A stretch of 64,000 nt of DNA, taken from positions 35,566 through 99,565 of the forward strand of contig JAZNOP010000117.1 in the NCBI GenBank assembly GCA_045580875.1. Reading direction: 5' to 3'. Both the position numbers and the translations under genes were made by a program. Every line of letters starts with the position of its first letter. Within the stretch, counting starts at the first letter, position 1. The DNA comes from SIG598 sp045580875. Lineage in GTDB: Bacteria; Bacillota; Clostridia; Oscillospirales; Acutalibacteraceae. Below, one piece after another: positions 33,602-41,838 of this stretch. The notes beneath the pieces were generated by a model. It ran no database searches and had not been told where the DNA came from. It was given only the letters and a program-made list of their open reading frames with translations.

Positions 33602-34303
33602 TCAGTATATTCCTCCAAGTATCCATTCAGGGTCATAGCGCTGTCCGTTTTTTCTGAATTCGACGTGAAGGTGCGCACCGGTGGAATTTCCGGTAGAGCC
33701 GACAAGGGCGATTACATCTCCGGCTGATACAGCGTCACCGCTGCTGCACAAAAGCTTGCTGCAGTGGGCATAGAGCGTCTGAAAGCCTTCGGCGTGTTCG
33801 ATTATCAGAAAATTGCCGTAGCCGCTGTCGTATGATGCCTTTACTACTGTTCCGGAGTACATGGCATAAATGTCAGAGCCGTGCGGCGCGGCGAGGTCAT
33901 ATCCGGAGTGGAATGAGTATTTTCCGGTGACGGGATTCTGACGGTAACCGAAGAGAGAACTCACACGTGCATTGTCAAGTGGCTTGCGCAACTCGGCTGA
34001 AATCTCAATCCGGTCAAGCGAAATGTGAGCAGGAACGATAAGTTCTCCGGAATACACATCACTTTCTGAGACAAATTCCCCGCCGACATCTCCAAGGTTA
34101 TCGGTGCTGCCTGAAGCCGGCTGAGGTGCAGCCGGATCGATATACAGCGATGATGGGCTGAGTGGTGAAAAGCCGGTGCCGTTTCCGTTGACGGTGGCTG
34201 CCCACACTGCTCCGGCAGCGGCAAACACCAGCAGGGATAGCACTGCGCAGAAGGCTGCAGTACCAATCTTTTTAGTATTTAATCTGAATGATGCGTATCT
34301 CAC
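33602..34303 (-). CDS. M23 peptidase-fold membrane protein (SpoIVFA-like)
   Basis: 233 residues from GTG 34303 (MRYASFRLNTKK), which is seven bases after GGAGG. TM anchor at about 15-36, a Pro/Ser/Gly linker, then an M23 domain (about 118-233) with SSLFGYRQNPVTG, FHSGYDLAAPHG, LYAHCS and GAHLHVEF. The LytM zinc ligands (H136-like and D140-like, plus HLH) look intact, so it may be an active endopeptidase or a SpoIIQ/SpoIVFA-type partner. Immediately upstream of the M50 protease. Confidence 0.85.
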   Translation of the reverse strand: MRYASFRLNTKKIGTAAFCAVLSLLVFAAAGAVWAATVNGNGTGFSPLSPSSLYIDPAAPQPASGSTDNLGDVGGEFVSESDVYSGELIVPAHISLDRIEISAELRKPLDNARVSSLFGYRQNPVTGKYSFHSGYDLAAPHGSDIYAMYSGTVVKASYDSGYGNFLIIEHAEGFQTLYAHCSKLLCSSGDAVSAGDVIALVGSTGNSTGAHLHVEFRKNGQRYDPEWILGGIY

Positions 34304-34388
34304 AAAAACACCTCCGGCACACAAACTGAGAACGTCAGTATATTAATATGCCGGAGGTGTGAAAGTATTCTTTTTTATTTGATTAATG

Positions 34389-36326
34389 TCAGTACCGCCA
34401 CAGACGGCGGGAGCATACCGCGCAGCGTATAATGCTGAGTATGCAGTTGATTATTATACCGATGCCGCAGGCTGCAGCAACAGCCGTCGGCGCGGACAGA
34501 GACACAGGGAGATGATCACTGCCGAACAGATAAACCACCAGCAGAAGTATTACTGCTGCAACAGCATATGGAAGACAGTAAACAAAAGCTCTTCCGAATG
34601 TTCCAAGTGCAGTGTCAGGCGAAAGATGTCTGCGGTAGTCTGAGGGCAGACGACCGGTCAAAAACTGATGCTCGGCTGTTTTCAGATAACTGAGCAGTTT
34701 CTCGGTATCATCGTGAATGATAACCGGTCTGCCGCAGGAATACAGCTCAAGATCAAATATGGCAGGACCGCCGTCGTGATGGTCGCAAAGCTCACTGCAG
34801 CGAGATATTTCCGGATCTTCAGCAAGGCTGTCAATAGCCGTTATTTCATCTGCAGAGACGCCGTACTGTTCATATTGCTTTATTTTCTCGTTATCAAGCT
34901 GAGCGGCTGCAATAACAGCCGAGTAGGAAACAACGCCTTTGTTTATCCGTGAAGAGCGGCGCTCAACCATGAATGAAATATAGTCTGTCTGGTCATCTCG
35001 TGTTCTCCGGTAGTCAGGAAAGCTGCCGGTAAATCCCATATCTGACATTCTGCCGTCAGCAGTTTTGCTGAGCTCTGATATGAGAAGAGCTTCGGTGCGA
35101 ATGCTTTCGGTGGAGCCGGTATTGAGCGCGCTTGCTTCGGAAAACTGAGTACTCAGATGATGAAGCAGCGGACGCAATGTACCGTTGCCAAGTTTTTTGT
35201 TAACGCCGACTCCGAACATCTTTGCAGTGGAAAGGGCTTTTTCATTGTCCTCGATATAGCTTTCCAATGAGGCTTTTTCCAGTACAGCAGCAAGGTCGCG
35301 GCAGCCGTATTTCCTGAGAGTTTCAACAAAACTCTGCATGACACACCGGTTGCTGAGTGAATCGAGTATCAAGTCATCGTACTGCCAGTCGGCAAAATCA
35401 AAGGGAGGATGATCTTTCCCGGAGTTGATCGATGTGATATATGCATCTGCAGCGCCAAGCAGTGAAGCAATGGGCATAAGTGAGCGTTCGCGTGAATTAA
35501 GACCGTCAGAGCCGATAATCAGGCGCTTGTTAAGCAGAATACGGCAGCTGTCGAATACGGTTTCAGCTCTCGATGCGCCGCGGGCGCGCATTCTGCCGAC
35601 ATAGTCGGTGAACTCGGCTTCAAGAGTTATATCTGAGCACGAAAAAGAGACCGTCTGCCAGCCTTCATCAGAAAGCAGGCGGTCTGCAAGATCATTGACG
35701 GCATCACCGAAGCGGGTGTCTATAAGAATACTGAGTCCTATACGTTCCTTGTCAGAAAGATCGGCTTCAGCTGCAACAGAAAATCCGGGAAGCGGCATTA
35801 CCGGCTGATGTTCAAAACGGCAGTCGGTAAATTTTATTACTGCGTGACCCCATTCACGTTCAGCGGGAGAAATAACCAGCTCGTCTCCTTCAAGAGTGAT
35901 GAATATGCGCTGATTACTCAGGGAAAAGAAGGTGCGCAGAAATGTGTCTGCAGGAGCCTTCAGTCGTGAAGCTGCGGTTTTGAGTGAGGTTTCCCACGGA
36001 ATCCTCTGCTGAGCATTGCGAAGATGGATTTTTCTGAGCCAGAAAAGAAAGTCGGAAAAATGTCCCTCTTTGATGAATCTGTGTGCGGAAAGCCCGGCGG
36101 AAGCCAGCAAGGCTTCAGGAATGTGTTCGACAAGCTGATAATTTTCACGAAGATACCGCAGTGAGTCGCGTATGATAACAGCAAGCATCAGCTTTCTGAG
36201 AGGGAAAAGGTCCTGAATAGCGTCGCGCAGATCATCCTCGGTGAAATCATCAAGGTGGGAAAGAAGTTCGGAGCGCTTTGCAAAAAAGCGCTCCAGAGCA
36301 ATGGATTTGCGATCGATATAATTCAT
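34389..36326 (-). CDS. Large uncharacterised protein with C-terminal membrane hairpin
   Basis: 645 residues from the ATG at 36326 (MNYIDRKSIALERFF), seven bases after AGAGGA. Not recognised. The first 560 residues look soluble and mixed alpha/beta, rich in Ser, Asp and Arg, without a known motif. Two hydrophobic segments near the end (about 578-598 and 606-628) form a hairpin, followed by a basic tail (CSRRLWRY). A large cytoplasmic domain tethered at the membrane is the likely topology. It lies between lexA and the SpoIVF-like pair on the same strand. Confidence 0.75.
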   Translation of the reverse strand: MNYIDRKSIALERFFAKRSELLSHLDDFTEDDLRDAIQDLFPLRKLMLAVIIRDSLRYLRENYQLVEHIPEALLASAGLSAHRFIKEGHFSDFLFWLRKIHLRNAQQRIPWETSLKTAASRLKAPADTFLRTFFSLSNQRIFITLEGDELVISPAEREWGHAVIKFTDCRFEHQPVMPLPGFSVAAEADLSDKERIGLSILIDTRFGDAVNDLADRLLSDEGWQTVSFSCSDITLEAEFTDYVGRMRARGASRAETVFDSCRILLNKRLIIGSDGLNSRERSLMPIASLLGAADAYITSINSGKDHPPFDFADWQYDDLILDSLSNRCVMQSFVETLRKYGCRDLAAVLEKASLESYIEDNEKALSTAKMFGVGVNKKLGNGTLRPLLHHLSTQFSEASALNTGSTESIRTEALLISELSKTADGRMSDMGFTGSFPDYRRTRDDQTDYISFMVERRSSRINKGVVSYSAVIAAAQLDNEKIKQYEQYGVSADEITAIDSLAEDPEISRCSELCDHHDGGPAIFDLELYSCGRPVIIHDDTEKLLSYLKTAEHQFLTGRLPSDYRRHLSPDTALGTFGRAFVYCLPYAVAAVILLLVVYLFGSDHLPVSLSAPTAVAAACGIGIIINCILSIIRCAVCSRRLWRY

Positions 36327-36386
36327 GTCGGATCCTCTGACTGCGATATCGGCAGATATCACAGCAGTCCAATATACAGAATTTGA

Positions 36387-36980
36387 TTATCCGTAATAGC
36401 GTATGCAGGAAACTACCTTGCCGAGAACGGTTACGTCATCAACAATTATCGGCTCGTAAGCATCGTTTTCCGGCTGCAGACGAATGTGGCTTTTCTCCTG
36501 ATATATGCGTTTTACGGTAGCTTCGTCCTCAATCAGGGCAACAACAATTTCACCGTTGTGGACAGCAGGAGTCTTTTCGGCAATAATTATATCTCCGTCA
36601 AGTATGCCGGCGTTCTGCATACTCTCGCCGCTGACGCGCAGAGCGAAGAGCTCGCTGCCGTTATATTTGTCTGAGGGGAAGGGTATGTGTGCAACAACAT
36701 CCTCAAAGGCGTATACAGGCATACCTGCGGTTACACGACCGATCAGAGGTACCTGAGTGACCGGCGCCTCGTCAGCAAGACGGATCGAGCGGTTGAGACC
36801 GGTGTCACGCTTGATGTAGCCGAGCTCTTCGAGAGCGCACAGGTGGTTGTGCACTGATGAGGTTGACTTGATATTTGTGGCTGCACATATTTCGCGTACA
36901 GAGGGCGGAACTCCGTTAGAGGTGCGCTCACGCAGAAAATCCAGTACCTTCTGCTGAGAGGGTGTAAGCTTTCCAGCCAT
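36387..36980 (-). CDS. lexA: SOS repressor LexA
   Basis: Represses DNA-damage genes and self-cleaves with RecA. 197 residues: winged-helix N-domain (1-65, PPSVREICAATNIKSTSSVHNHL), cleavage site A85-G86 in VTAGMP, catalytic S120 (SGESMQ) and K157 (EATVKRIY). AGGA lies before the ATG. Two operator-like sites and a good promoter lie upstream, consistent with autoregulation. Confidence 0.97.
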   Translation of the reverse strand: MAGKLTPSQQKVLDFLRERTSNGVPPSVREICAATNIKSTSSVHNHLCALEELGYIKRDTGLNRSIRLADEAPVTQVPLIGRVTAGMPVYAFEDVVAHIPFPSDKYNGSELFALRVSGESMQNAGILDGDIIIAEKTPAVHNGEIVVALIEDEATVKRIYQEKSHIRLQPENDAYEPIIVDDVTVLGKVVSCIRYYG

Positions 36981-37096
36981 TGAATTTACCTATCCTTTCT
37001 TATTGATGACCAATAAGTGTACACAGTGACGGCAATGCGTGAATATGAATGGCATTGCGCAAAAATCAGATCTTCGTGCAGGACGTAAATCTGATA

Positions 37097-37108
37097 AAAC
37101 ATTTGTTC
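37097..37108. promoter_or_regulatory. LexA operator-like site 1
   Basis: AAAC-ATTT-GTTC, close to the Firmicute LexA box GAAC-N4-GTTC; it sits at the expected transcription start of lexA. Confidence 0.6.
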
Positions 37109-37114
37109 CCTTGA

Positions 37115-37143
37115 ATTATAGCATAAGGTTATGAATAATGCAA
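37115..37143 (-). promoter_or_regulatory. lexA promoter
   Basis: Minus strand: -35 TTGCAT (37138-37143), 17-base spacer, -10 TATAAT (37115-37120). Site 2 overlaps the -35 and site 1 lies just past the -10. Confidence 0.75.
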
Positions 37144-37153
37144 ACATTTGTTT
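37142..37153. promoter_or_regulatory. LexA operator-like site 2
   Basis: AAAC-ATTT-GTTT, symmetrical arms, 45 bp from site 1 and overlapping the -35 element of the lexA promoter. Confidence 0.55.
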
Positions 37154-37240
37154 GAATTTGTTTAAATTTGTCAGTTTTTTAATAAGGAGTTCACATTATA
37201 TTAACAAATTTCAATGAAATGTATATATAATATACTATAG

Positions 37241-37365
37241 AAACGTTAAATAACCTTGGAGCCGCACCAGGGTTATTTACAAATGACGTTTAACCTCCTC
37301 AGAATTACCCCTCAAGCAAAGTTGCCCCCTCGGACTTACCGCAAAGTCCGAGGGGGTTGCTTTTT
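37241..37365 (+). ncRNA. Candidate small regulatory RNA (about 125 nt)
   Basis: A -10-like element (TATAAT 37226-37231 or TATACT 37231-37236) with a weak -35 (TTTCAA 37209-37214) is followed by a 12-bp hairpin (37248-37259 with 37267-37278, loop AGCCGCA) extended by AAACGT/ACGTTT. Next come an unpaired C-rich stretch with CCTCCT (37293-37298) and ACCCCTC, and then a 13-bp GC-rich terminator hairpin ending in TTTTT. No ORF or ribosome binding site is present, and the flanking genes on both sides run the other way. The CCUCCU motif could pair with Shine-Dalgarno sequences. Confidence 0.55.
37325..37365 (+). terminator. Intrinsic terminator of the candidate small RNA
   Basis: Perfect 13-bp stem (37325-37337 with 37344-37356), loop ACCGCA, tail TTGCTTTTT. 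No plus-strand protein gene precedes it, so it must end a non-coding transcript. Confidence 0.85.
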
Positions 37366-37379
37366 GTTCTGCAAACATA

Positions 37380-37411
37380 AAAGCGGCGGCAGTGAATGCT
37401 GCCGCCGCTTT
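37380..37411 (-). terminator. Terminator of the solute-binding protein gene
   Basis: Perfect 13-bp stem, AAAGCGGCGGCAG (37380-37392) with 37399-37411, loop TGAATG; minus-strand tail TTTATG. Confidence 0.75.
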
Positions 37412-37445
37412 GTGGCCCATGTGAATATATGCTGGAAGATAAAAC

Positions 37446-38744
37446 TCAGAAAAGGTCGGGGAAAGCTGTCTGAACTGAGTTGTATAGTAAATTCTCGGCC
37501 TGCTCGCGAGTCAGATATCCGTATGAATACGATTCTAGTATATCTGTGAACAGCTCATCAATAACCTTGTCGCAGGGGGATACAGCACCGACTGTAATGC
37601 GGTCGGCGGCTGCAGCCATCTGAACAAAATAGTTCTGGCCGGAGAGGAATGAGTCCGCAAACTGCGGGTCGTATTTTACCTGCTCGACGGTTATTCTTGA
37701 AGGAGAGAATGTTCCGAAGAGCAGACAGTTTTTCTGCATGGCTGTTGTCTCAGAGAAGAAATATTCAAGGAAGATCGCTGCCTGTTGTTTCATATCCGAG
37801 CTGTCAGCGACAGCAAACCAGCAGCCGCCCCAGTTGAATCCGGCAGGACCGGAAACCGCGGCCCAGTCGCCGAACGAGCCCTCGCCGGCAATTGTGCCTC
37901 CGCAGGCCTTTCGCAGAATGCTTTCCATACCTATACCGGAGGAAAAATATCCAAATACGCTCTGCGAATCCTCTATTCCCGTGAGCCATGCCTCGGACCA
38001 TGTTTCTGCATTGAAGCACAGCTGTTCACTGTGCATTTTCTGAGCATAATCAAGAAGTTCGTGAGCCTTCGGACTCATGGCAAAAGTGCCGTCGTTACCT
38101 ACCCAGCCGACCGGGTCAGAGAAAAGATAAGGCATAACTAATTCAGAAACGCCGGCAAGCATTTTTGTTTTGCCTTCAGAACGTTCGCTGATAAGACGGG
38201 CGGTATCCATAAAGCCGTCCCAGTTGCATATCATGTCCTGTATTTTTGCCGGCTCGGAAGTCCCGAGATATGCTTCCGCAATACTGCGCCGATAGAAAAA
38301 CATTCCCGGGTCAGGCTGCCAGCAGAGTGCCTTGAGCTCGCCTGATTTGCTGGTGGACATTGCAGTTGTATAATCATAATATAGATTACTGTCAGGGGCA
38401 AAGCCGAGAGCACCAAGGTCGGCTGTCATGTCTGACTCAAGATACGTCGGGAGCTTGTCAGGAGAAAGCATGAATACATCCGGCATGGTGCCTTCTTCTG
38501 CTGCCAGCGCAAGCCGTTCGTCAAGTTCATCTACAGGAACGGTTACGATATCAACGTCCCAGCTCAGGGAGGACATATCGGTGCAGAAGGATTGTTCAAT
38601 GTTCTGACGGTACTGGTCGGCAAAGACCCAGACGGTGAGCGAGGGACGAATTTCCTCTTCCTTGCCGCAGCCGGACAGAATGCCGCAAAGCAGTATTGCG
38701 GCAAGAATGAATGACAGAATGCGATTGGTAATGATGTTGCGCAT
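37446..38744 (-). CDS. Extracellular solute-binding lipoprotein (carbohydrate type, family 1)
   Basis: 432 residues from ATG 38744, eight bases after GGAG. Signal peptide with lipobox LSGC (about residue 26), then a family-1 type binding fold: PDVFMLSPDKLPTYL early, a WxGC region, and a C-terminal helix with LTREQAENLL. Such proteins usually deliver sugars to an ABC permease, but no permease gene is adjacent. It is divergent from the oxidoreductase-amylase fusion gene, which hints at a shared carbohydrate role. Confidence 0.85.
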   Translation of the reverse strand: MRNIITNRILSFILAAILLCGILSGCGKEEEIRPSLTVWVFADQYRQNIEQSFCTDMSSLSWDVDIVTVPVDELDERLALAAEEGTMPDVFMLSPDKLPTYLESDMTADLGALGFAPDSNLYYDYTTAMSTSKSGELKALCWQPDPGMFFYRRSIAEAYLGTSEPAKIQDMICNWDGFMDTARLISERSEGKTKMLAGVSELVMPYLFSDPVGWVGNDGTFAMSPKAHELLDYAQKMHSEQLCFNAETWSEAWLTGIEDSQSVFGYFSSGIGMESILRKACGGTIAGEGSFGDWAAVSGPAGFNWGGCWFAVADSSDMKQQAAIFLEYFFSETTAMQKNCLLFGTFSPSRITVEQVKYDPQFADSFLSGQNYFVQMAAAADRITVGAVSPCDKVIDELFTDILESYSYGYLTREQAENLLYNSVQTAFPDLF

Positions 38745-38956
38745 GAAACACACTCCGGAAAATGAAGTTTGGTATATAGCGGATTGCTCAGCAAATACAG
38801 ATGAAAATAGTGATTATAATATACATTATATTATACATCGAAAGAACATAAGGTACAATACAAAAAATGAGCGTTACTCATAAGGCAGATAAGATATCTG
38901 ACGCAGAGTTCTCAGGAAAGCAATAAAAAAGAATATAGCAAAGTTTTTCGTTACTA

Positions 38957-38985
38957 TTGAAAAAAGAGCGAAATTGGTGTATAAT
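38957..38985 (+). promoter_or_regulatory. Promoter of the oxidoreductase-amylase fusion gene
   Basis: -35 TTGAAA (38957-38962), 17-base spacer, -10 TATAAT (38980-38985), 34 bases before the ATG at 39020. Confidence 0.8.
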
Positions 38986-39019
38986 GCATTATCAACCCAA
39001 AGTTGCAAAAGGAGTTTTT

Positions 39020-41410
39020 ATGAAAAAGTACAAATGGGGTATCATAGGTACCGGTCACATCAGCTCGAAATTCTGTGAAGCACTCGGGCAGCTTGAAAAT
39101 GCAGAAATTGCCGCAGTTTGTTCAAGAGACAGACAGCGCGGTGAGGATTTTGCAAAGCGCTTCGGCATTTCTGCGGTATACACCGATGAGAGAGAGATGT
39201 GCGAGCAGAGCGATATCGAGATAGTATACATCGGCACACCCAATCAGGCTCACCTTAACGGAATAATGGCTGCGGCGGAAAACGGAAAGAACATTCTCTG
39301 CGAAAAGCCCATAACGCTGAACGCGCGTCAGACCCGTGAGGCTGCTGATGCGGCAAGAGAAAATGGCGTATTTCTAATGGAAGCCATGTGGGTGCGTTTC
39401 CTGCCGGCAGTAAAGCAGGCTCAGAAATGGATTGAAGAGGGAAGAATAGGCAGAGTAACACAGGTTTACTCATCCTTCCATATCGATATGCCGCAGGAGC
39501 GGGCAAATGCGCGCCTGTATTCGCCTGAGATGGGCGGCGGCGCAATGCTTGACCTTGGCGTTTATCCGCTCTGCGCTGCGTCTGTTTTCCTTGGCGATGT
39601 AAAGAATATAGAATATACAGATTGCAAGCTTACCGAAACAGGTGTTGACGGCATAGACACAGCTGTGCTTCAGTGCGAGAACGGCAAGGCTGTCATCAGC
39701 TGCGGCTTTGACTGCGTTTCCAATATAGCTGTAATAGAAGGTACAAACGGTCAGATTGTCATTCCCGGATGGTGCGGTACACACGCAGCATATCTCTACA
39801 GCTGCGACACCTACGGCGAGCTGACCGAAACCTTCTGCGAAGAGGGCAGCGGCAGTATGAGATACGAGGCAGCTCACGTCATGGAGTGCCTTGACAGGGA
39901 GCTTGCGGAATCTCCGGTATATCCTGTCAGTGCTTCGATTGCTGAGATGACAGTTCTTGATGACCTCCGCGCAAAATGGGGAGTGAAATTCCCGAATGAA
40001 GATATGATCTATATTTCGCCGAAACAGCCGGTAATGGCAGGTGAGGCAGAGAAGGTCAGCGTATCATTCTCGAGCAATGCTCCTGACTGGTATCGCGATG
40101 CAGTGTTCTATCATATCTATCCGCTTGGAATGTGCGGTGCTCCTGCGCAGAACGACCTGTGCAGCCAGCCGGTCAGCCGCATCAGCAGAATAATCGATCT
40201 TGCCGGTCATATCAGCTCGAGCGGCTTTAATGCTGTCTATTTCGGACCGGTCTTTGAATCCAATGCTCATGGCTATGATACAGTCGATTACCGCATGATA
40301 GACCGCCGTCTTGGCACAAATGCCGACTTTGCACGTCTTTGCAGTGAGCTTCATTCTCGCGGCGTAAGAGTTGTGCTTGACGGTGTATTCAATCATGTCG
40401 GACGTGATTTCTGGGCATTCCGCGATGTGCGCGAAAAGCGCTGGGAGTCAAGATACCGCGATTGGTTCAATATCAATTTTGACGGCAATTCAAATTATAA
40501 CGACGGCTTCTGGTATGAGGGCTGGGAAGGTCATTACGAGCTTGTAAAGCTTAATCTGAACAACCATGAGGTACGCGAGCATCTCTTCGACTGTGTCCGC
40601 GGCTGGATAAACGAGTTCGGAATCGACGGTCTCCGCCTTGATGTTGCTTATATGCTAGATCAGAACTTCCTGCGCGACCTGCGCGGAGTGTGCAAGTCGG
40701 TCAGGAGCGACTTCTTCCTGCTGGGCGAGTGTATCCACGGTGATTATTCACGTCTTGTCAATGATTCACTGCTCGATTCAGTCACAAATTACGAATGCTA
40801 CAAGGGTCTGCATTCTTCCATAACCAGCGGCAATATGCACGAGATCGGCTACTCGCTCCACCGCCAGTTCGGTTCGGAGCACTGGTGCATCTACCGCGGA
40901 ATGAGCCTTTATTCTTTTGTTGATAATCATGACGTTTCAAGAATTGCCACTATTCTCGGTGATGCGTCGCTTCTGCCGGTTGCTTATGCTCTGCTGTTTG
41001 CGATGCCCGGTATCCCGTCGGTATATTACGGCAGTGAGTTGGGTCTGAGCGGCGATAAGAGTGCCGGCGATGCAGCACTTCGCCCTGTGCTCGATATCGA
41101 TGATGTTAAGAGAATGAAGAACAGCCTGACGACATATATTGCGCGACTCTGCTCGGCACGTCAGCAGTCTGAGGCGCTCCGCCGAGGCAGCTACCGTCAG
41201 CTTTATGTAAATTCTCACCAGCTTGTGTTCGAGCGCTGTGTTGACGGCGAGCGTGTAATATGCGCAGTAAATACTGCAGACCAGCCGCACCGTGCTCATT
41301 TTGATGCAGGCGCAGGCAGAGCGATAGACCTCATCACAGGCCACACCATTGACTTCGGCGGCGGACTTGAGATACCTGCAAGAAGCGCATACATCGGAAA
41401 GGTATACTGA
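39020..41410 (+). CDS. Gfo/Idh/MocA oxidoreductase fused to a GH13 alpha-amylase
   Basis: 796 residues from the ATG at 39020 (AAGGAG upstream); the frame is open to 38957, but that start is inside the promoter. Residues 1-330 are an NAD(P)-dependent Gfo/Idh/MocA enzyme: WGIIGTGHIS, then CEKPITL at 94-100. Residues 355-796 are a GH13 alpha-amylase-type domain with all four regions: D454GVFNH, GLRLD541 (nucleophile), LLGE570 (acid/base) and D635NHD638. No signal peptide, so it is cytoplasmic. It probably processes alpha-glucosides, perhaps after oxidation of a terminal sugar. The fusion is unusual. Confidence 0.92.
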   Translation: MKKYKWGIIGTGHISSKFCEALGQLENAEIAAVCSRDRQRGEDFAKRFGISAVYTDEREMCEQSDIEIVYIGTPNQAHLNGIMAAAENGKNILCEKPITLNARQTREAADAARENGVFLMEAMWVRFLPAVKQAQKWIEEGRIGRVTQVYSSFHIDMPQERANARLYSPEMGGGAMLDLGVYPLCAASVFLGDVKNIEYTDCKLTETGVDGIDTAVLQCENGKAVISCGFDCVSNIAVIEGTNGQIVIPGWCGTHAAYLYSCDTYGELTETFCEEGSGSMRYEAAHVMECLDRELAESPVYPVSASIAEMTVLDDLRAKWGVKFPNEDMIYISPKQPVMAGEAEKVSVSFSSNAPDWYRDAVFYHIYPLGMCGAPAQNDLCSQPVSRISRIIDLAGHISSSGFNAVYFGPVFESNAHGYDTVDYRMIDRRLGTNADFARLCSELHSRGVRVVLDGVFNHVGRDFWAFRDVREKRWESRYRDWFNINFDGNSNYNDGFWYEGWEGHYELVKLNLNNHEVREHLFDCVRGWINEFGIDGLRLDVAYMLDQNFLRDLRGVCKSVRSDFFLLGECIHGDYSRLVNDSLLDSVTNYECYKGLHSSITSGNMHEIGYSLHRQFGSEHWCIYRGMSLYSFVDNHDVSRIATILGDASLLPVAYALLFAMPGIPSVYYGSELGLSGDKSAGDAALRPVLDIDDVKRMKNSLTTYIARLCSARQQSEALRRGSYRQLYVNSHQLVFERCVDGERVICAVNTADQPHRAHFDAGAGRAIDLITGHTIDFGGGLEIPARSAYIGKVY

Positions 41411-41510
41411 TCTTTGCGTAAATTGTTGTGAAAATACACTATAATTCGATCGCCAAACAAGCGTATTAGCACACAAATATCCGAAAAAACACATATTGGT
41501 AAGATATTCA

Positions 41511-41539
41511 TTGACATAATCGCTGTGTCAGTGTAAAAT
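41511..41539 (+). promoter_or_regulatory. Promoter of the lysine-riboswitch/lysA transcript
   Basis: -35 TTGACA (41511-41516), 17-base spacer, -10 TAAAAT (41534-41539); start expected near 41546, just before the riboswitch. Confidence 0.85.
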
Positions 41540-41549
41540 ACAACTTAAT

Positions 41550-41719
41550 TGAGATAGAGGCGCACTTTGCCATGAATAGTCCGGCTGTCAAGACCGCGCA
41601 GGGTCGGCAGGGCGAAAGGGGCAGGTGCCGAAGTCGGTTTTCCGATGCGCCGGAAAGCAGGCTGGGCAGACTGGAAAATATCCGTCTGACTGTCGCAGAT
41701 TATGCGGAGAGCTATCCTT
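41550..41719 (+). ncRNA. Lysine riboswitch (L box)
   Basis: Shows the conserved L-box strings in order: AGATAGAGGCGC (41553 on), GAAAGGGGCAGGTGCCGAAG (around 41620), CTGGGCAGACTGG with its partner CCGTCTGACTGTCGCAG, and TGCGGAGAGCTATC (closing P1 with GATAG near 41552). Directly followed by an intrinsic terminator and lysA, so lysine should switch transcription off. Confidence 0.95.
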
Positions 41720-41767
41720 AAAGTCGTATATTACTGCGCTTGTGCGCATTATTTTTGTTGACTTGAG

Positions 41768-41801
41768 GGCGGCTGATGTATAATCGGCCGCCTTTATTTT
41801 T
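41768..41801 (+). terminator. Riboswitch-controlled attenuator terminator upstream of lysA
   Basis: 10-bp stem with one G.U pair (41768-41777 with 41783-41792), loop GTATA, tail TTTATTTTTG. It lies between the lysine riboswitch and the lysA ribosome binding site. Confidence 0.88.
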
Positions 41802-41838
41802 GTGAAAATAATTCATCAGTGAACAGGAGAAAGAGAAA

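Noticed and set aside
38957..39019. Upstream extension of the oxidoreductase-amylase ORF
   Set aside because: The first codon is the TTG of the -35 box; the promoter elements and the AAGGAG before 39020 show that translation begins at 39020.
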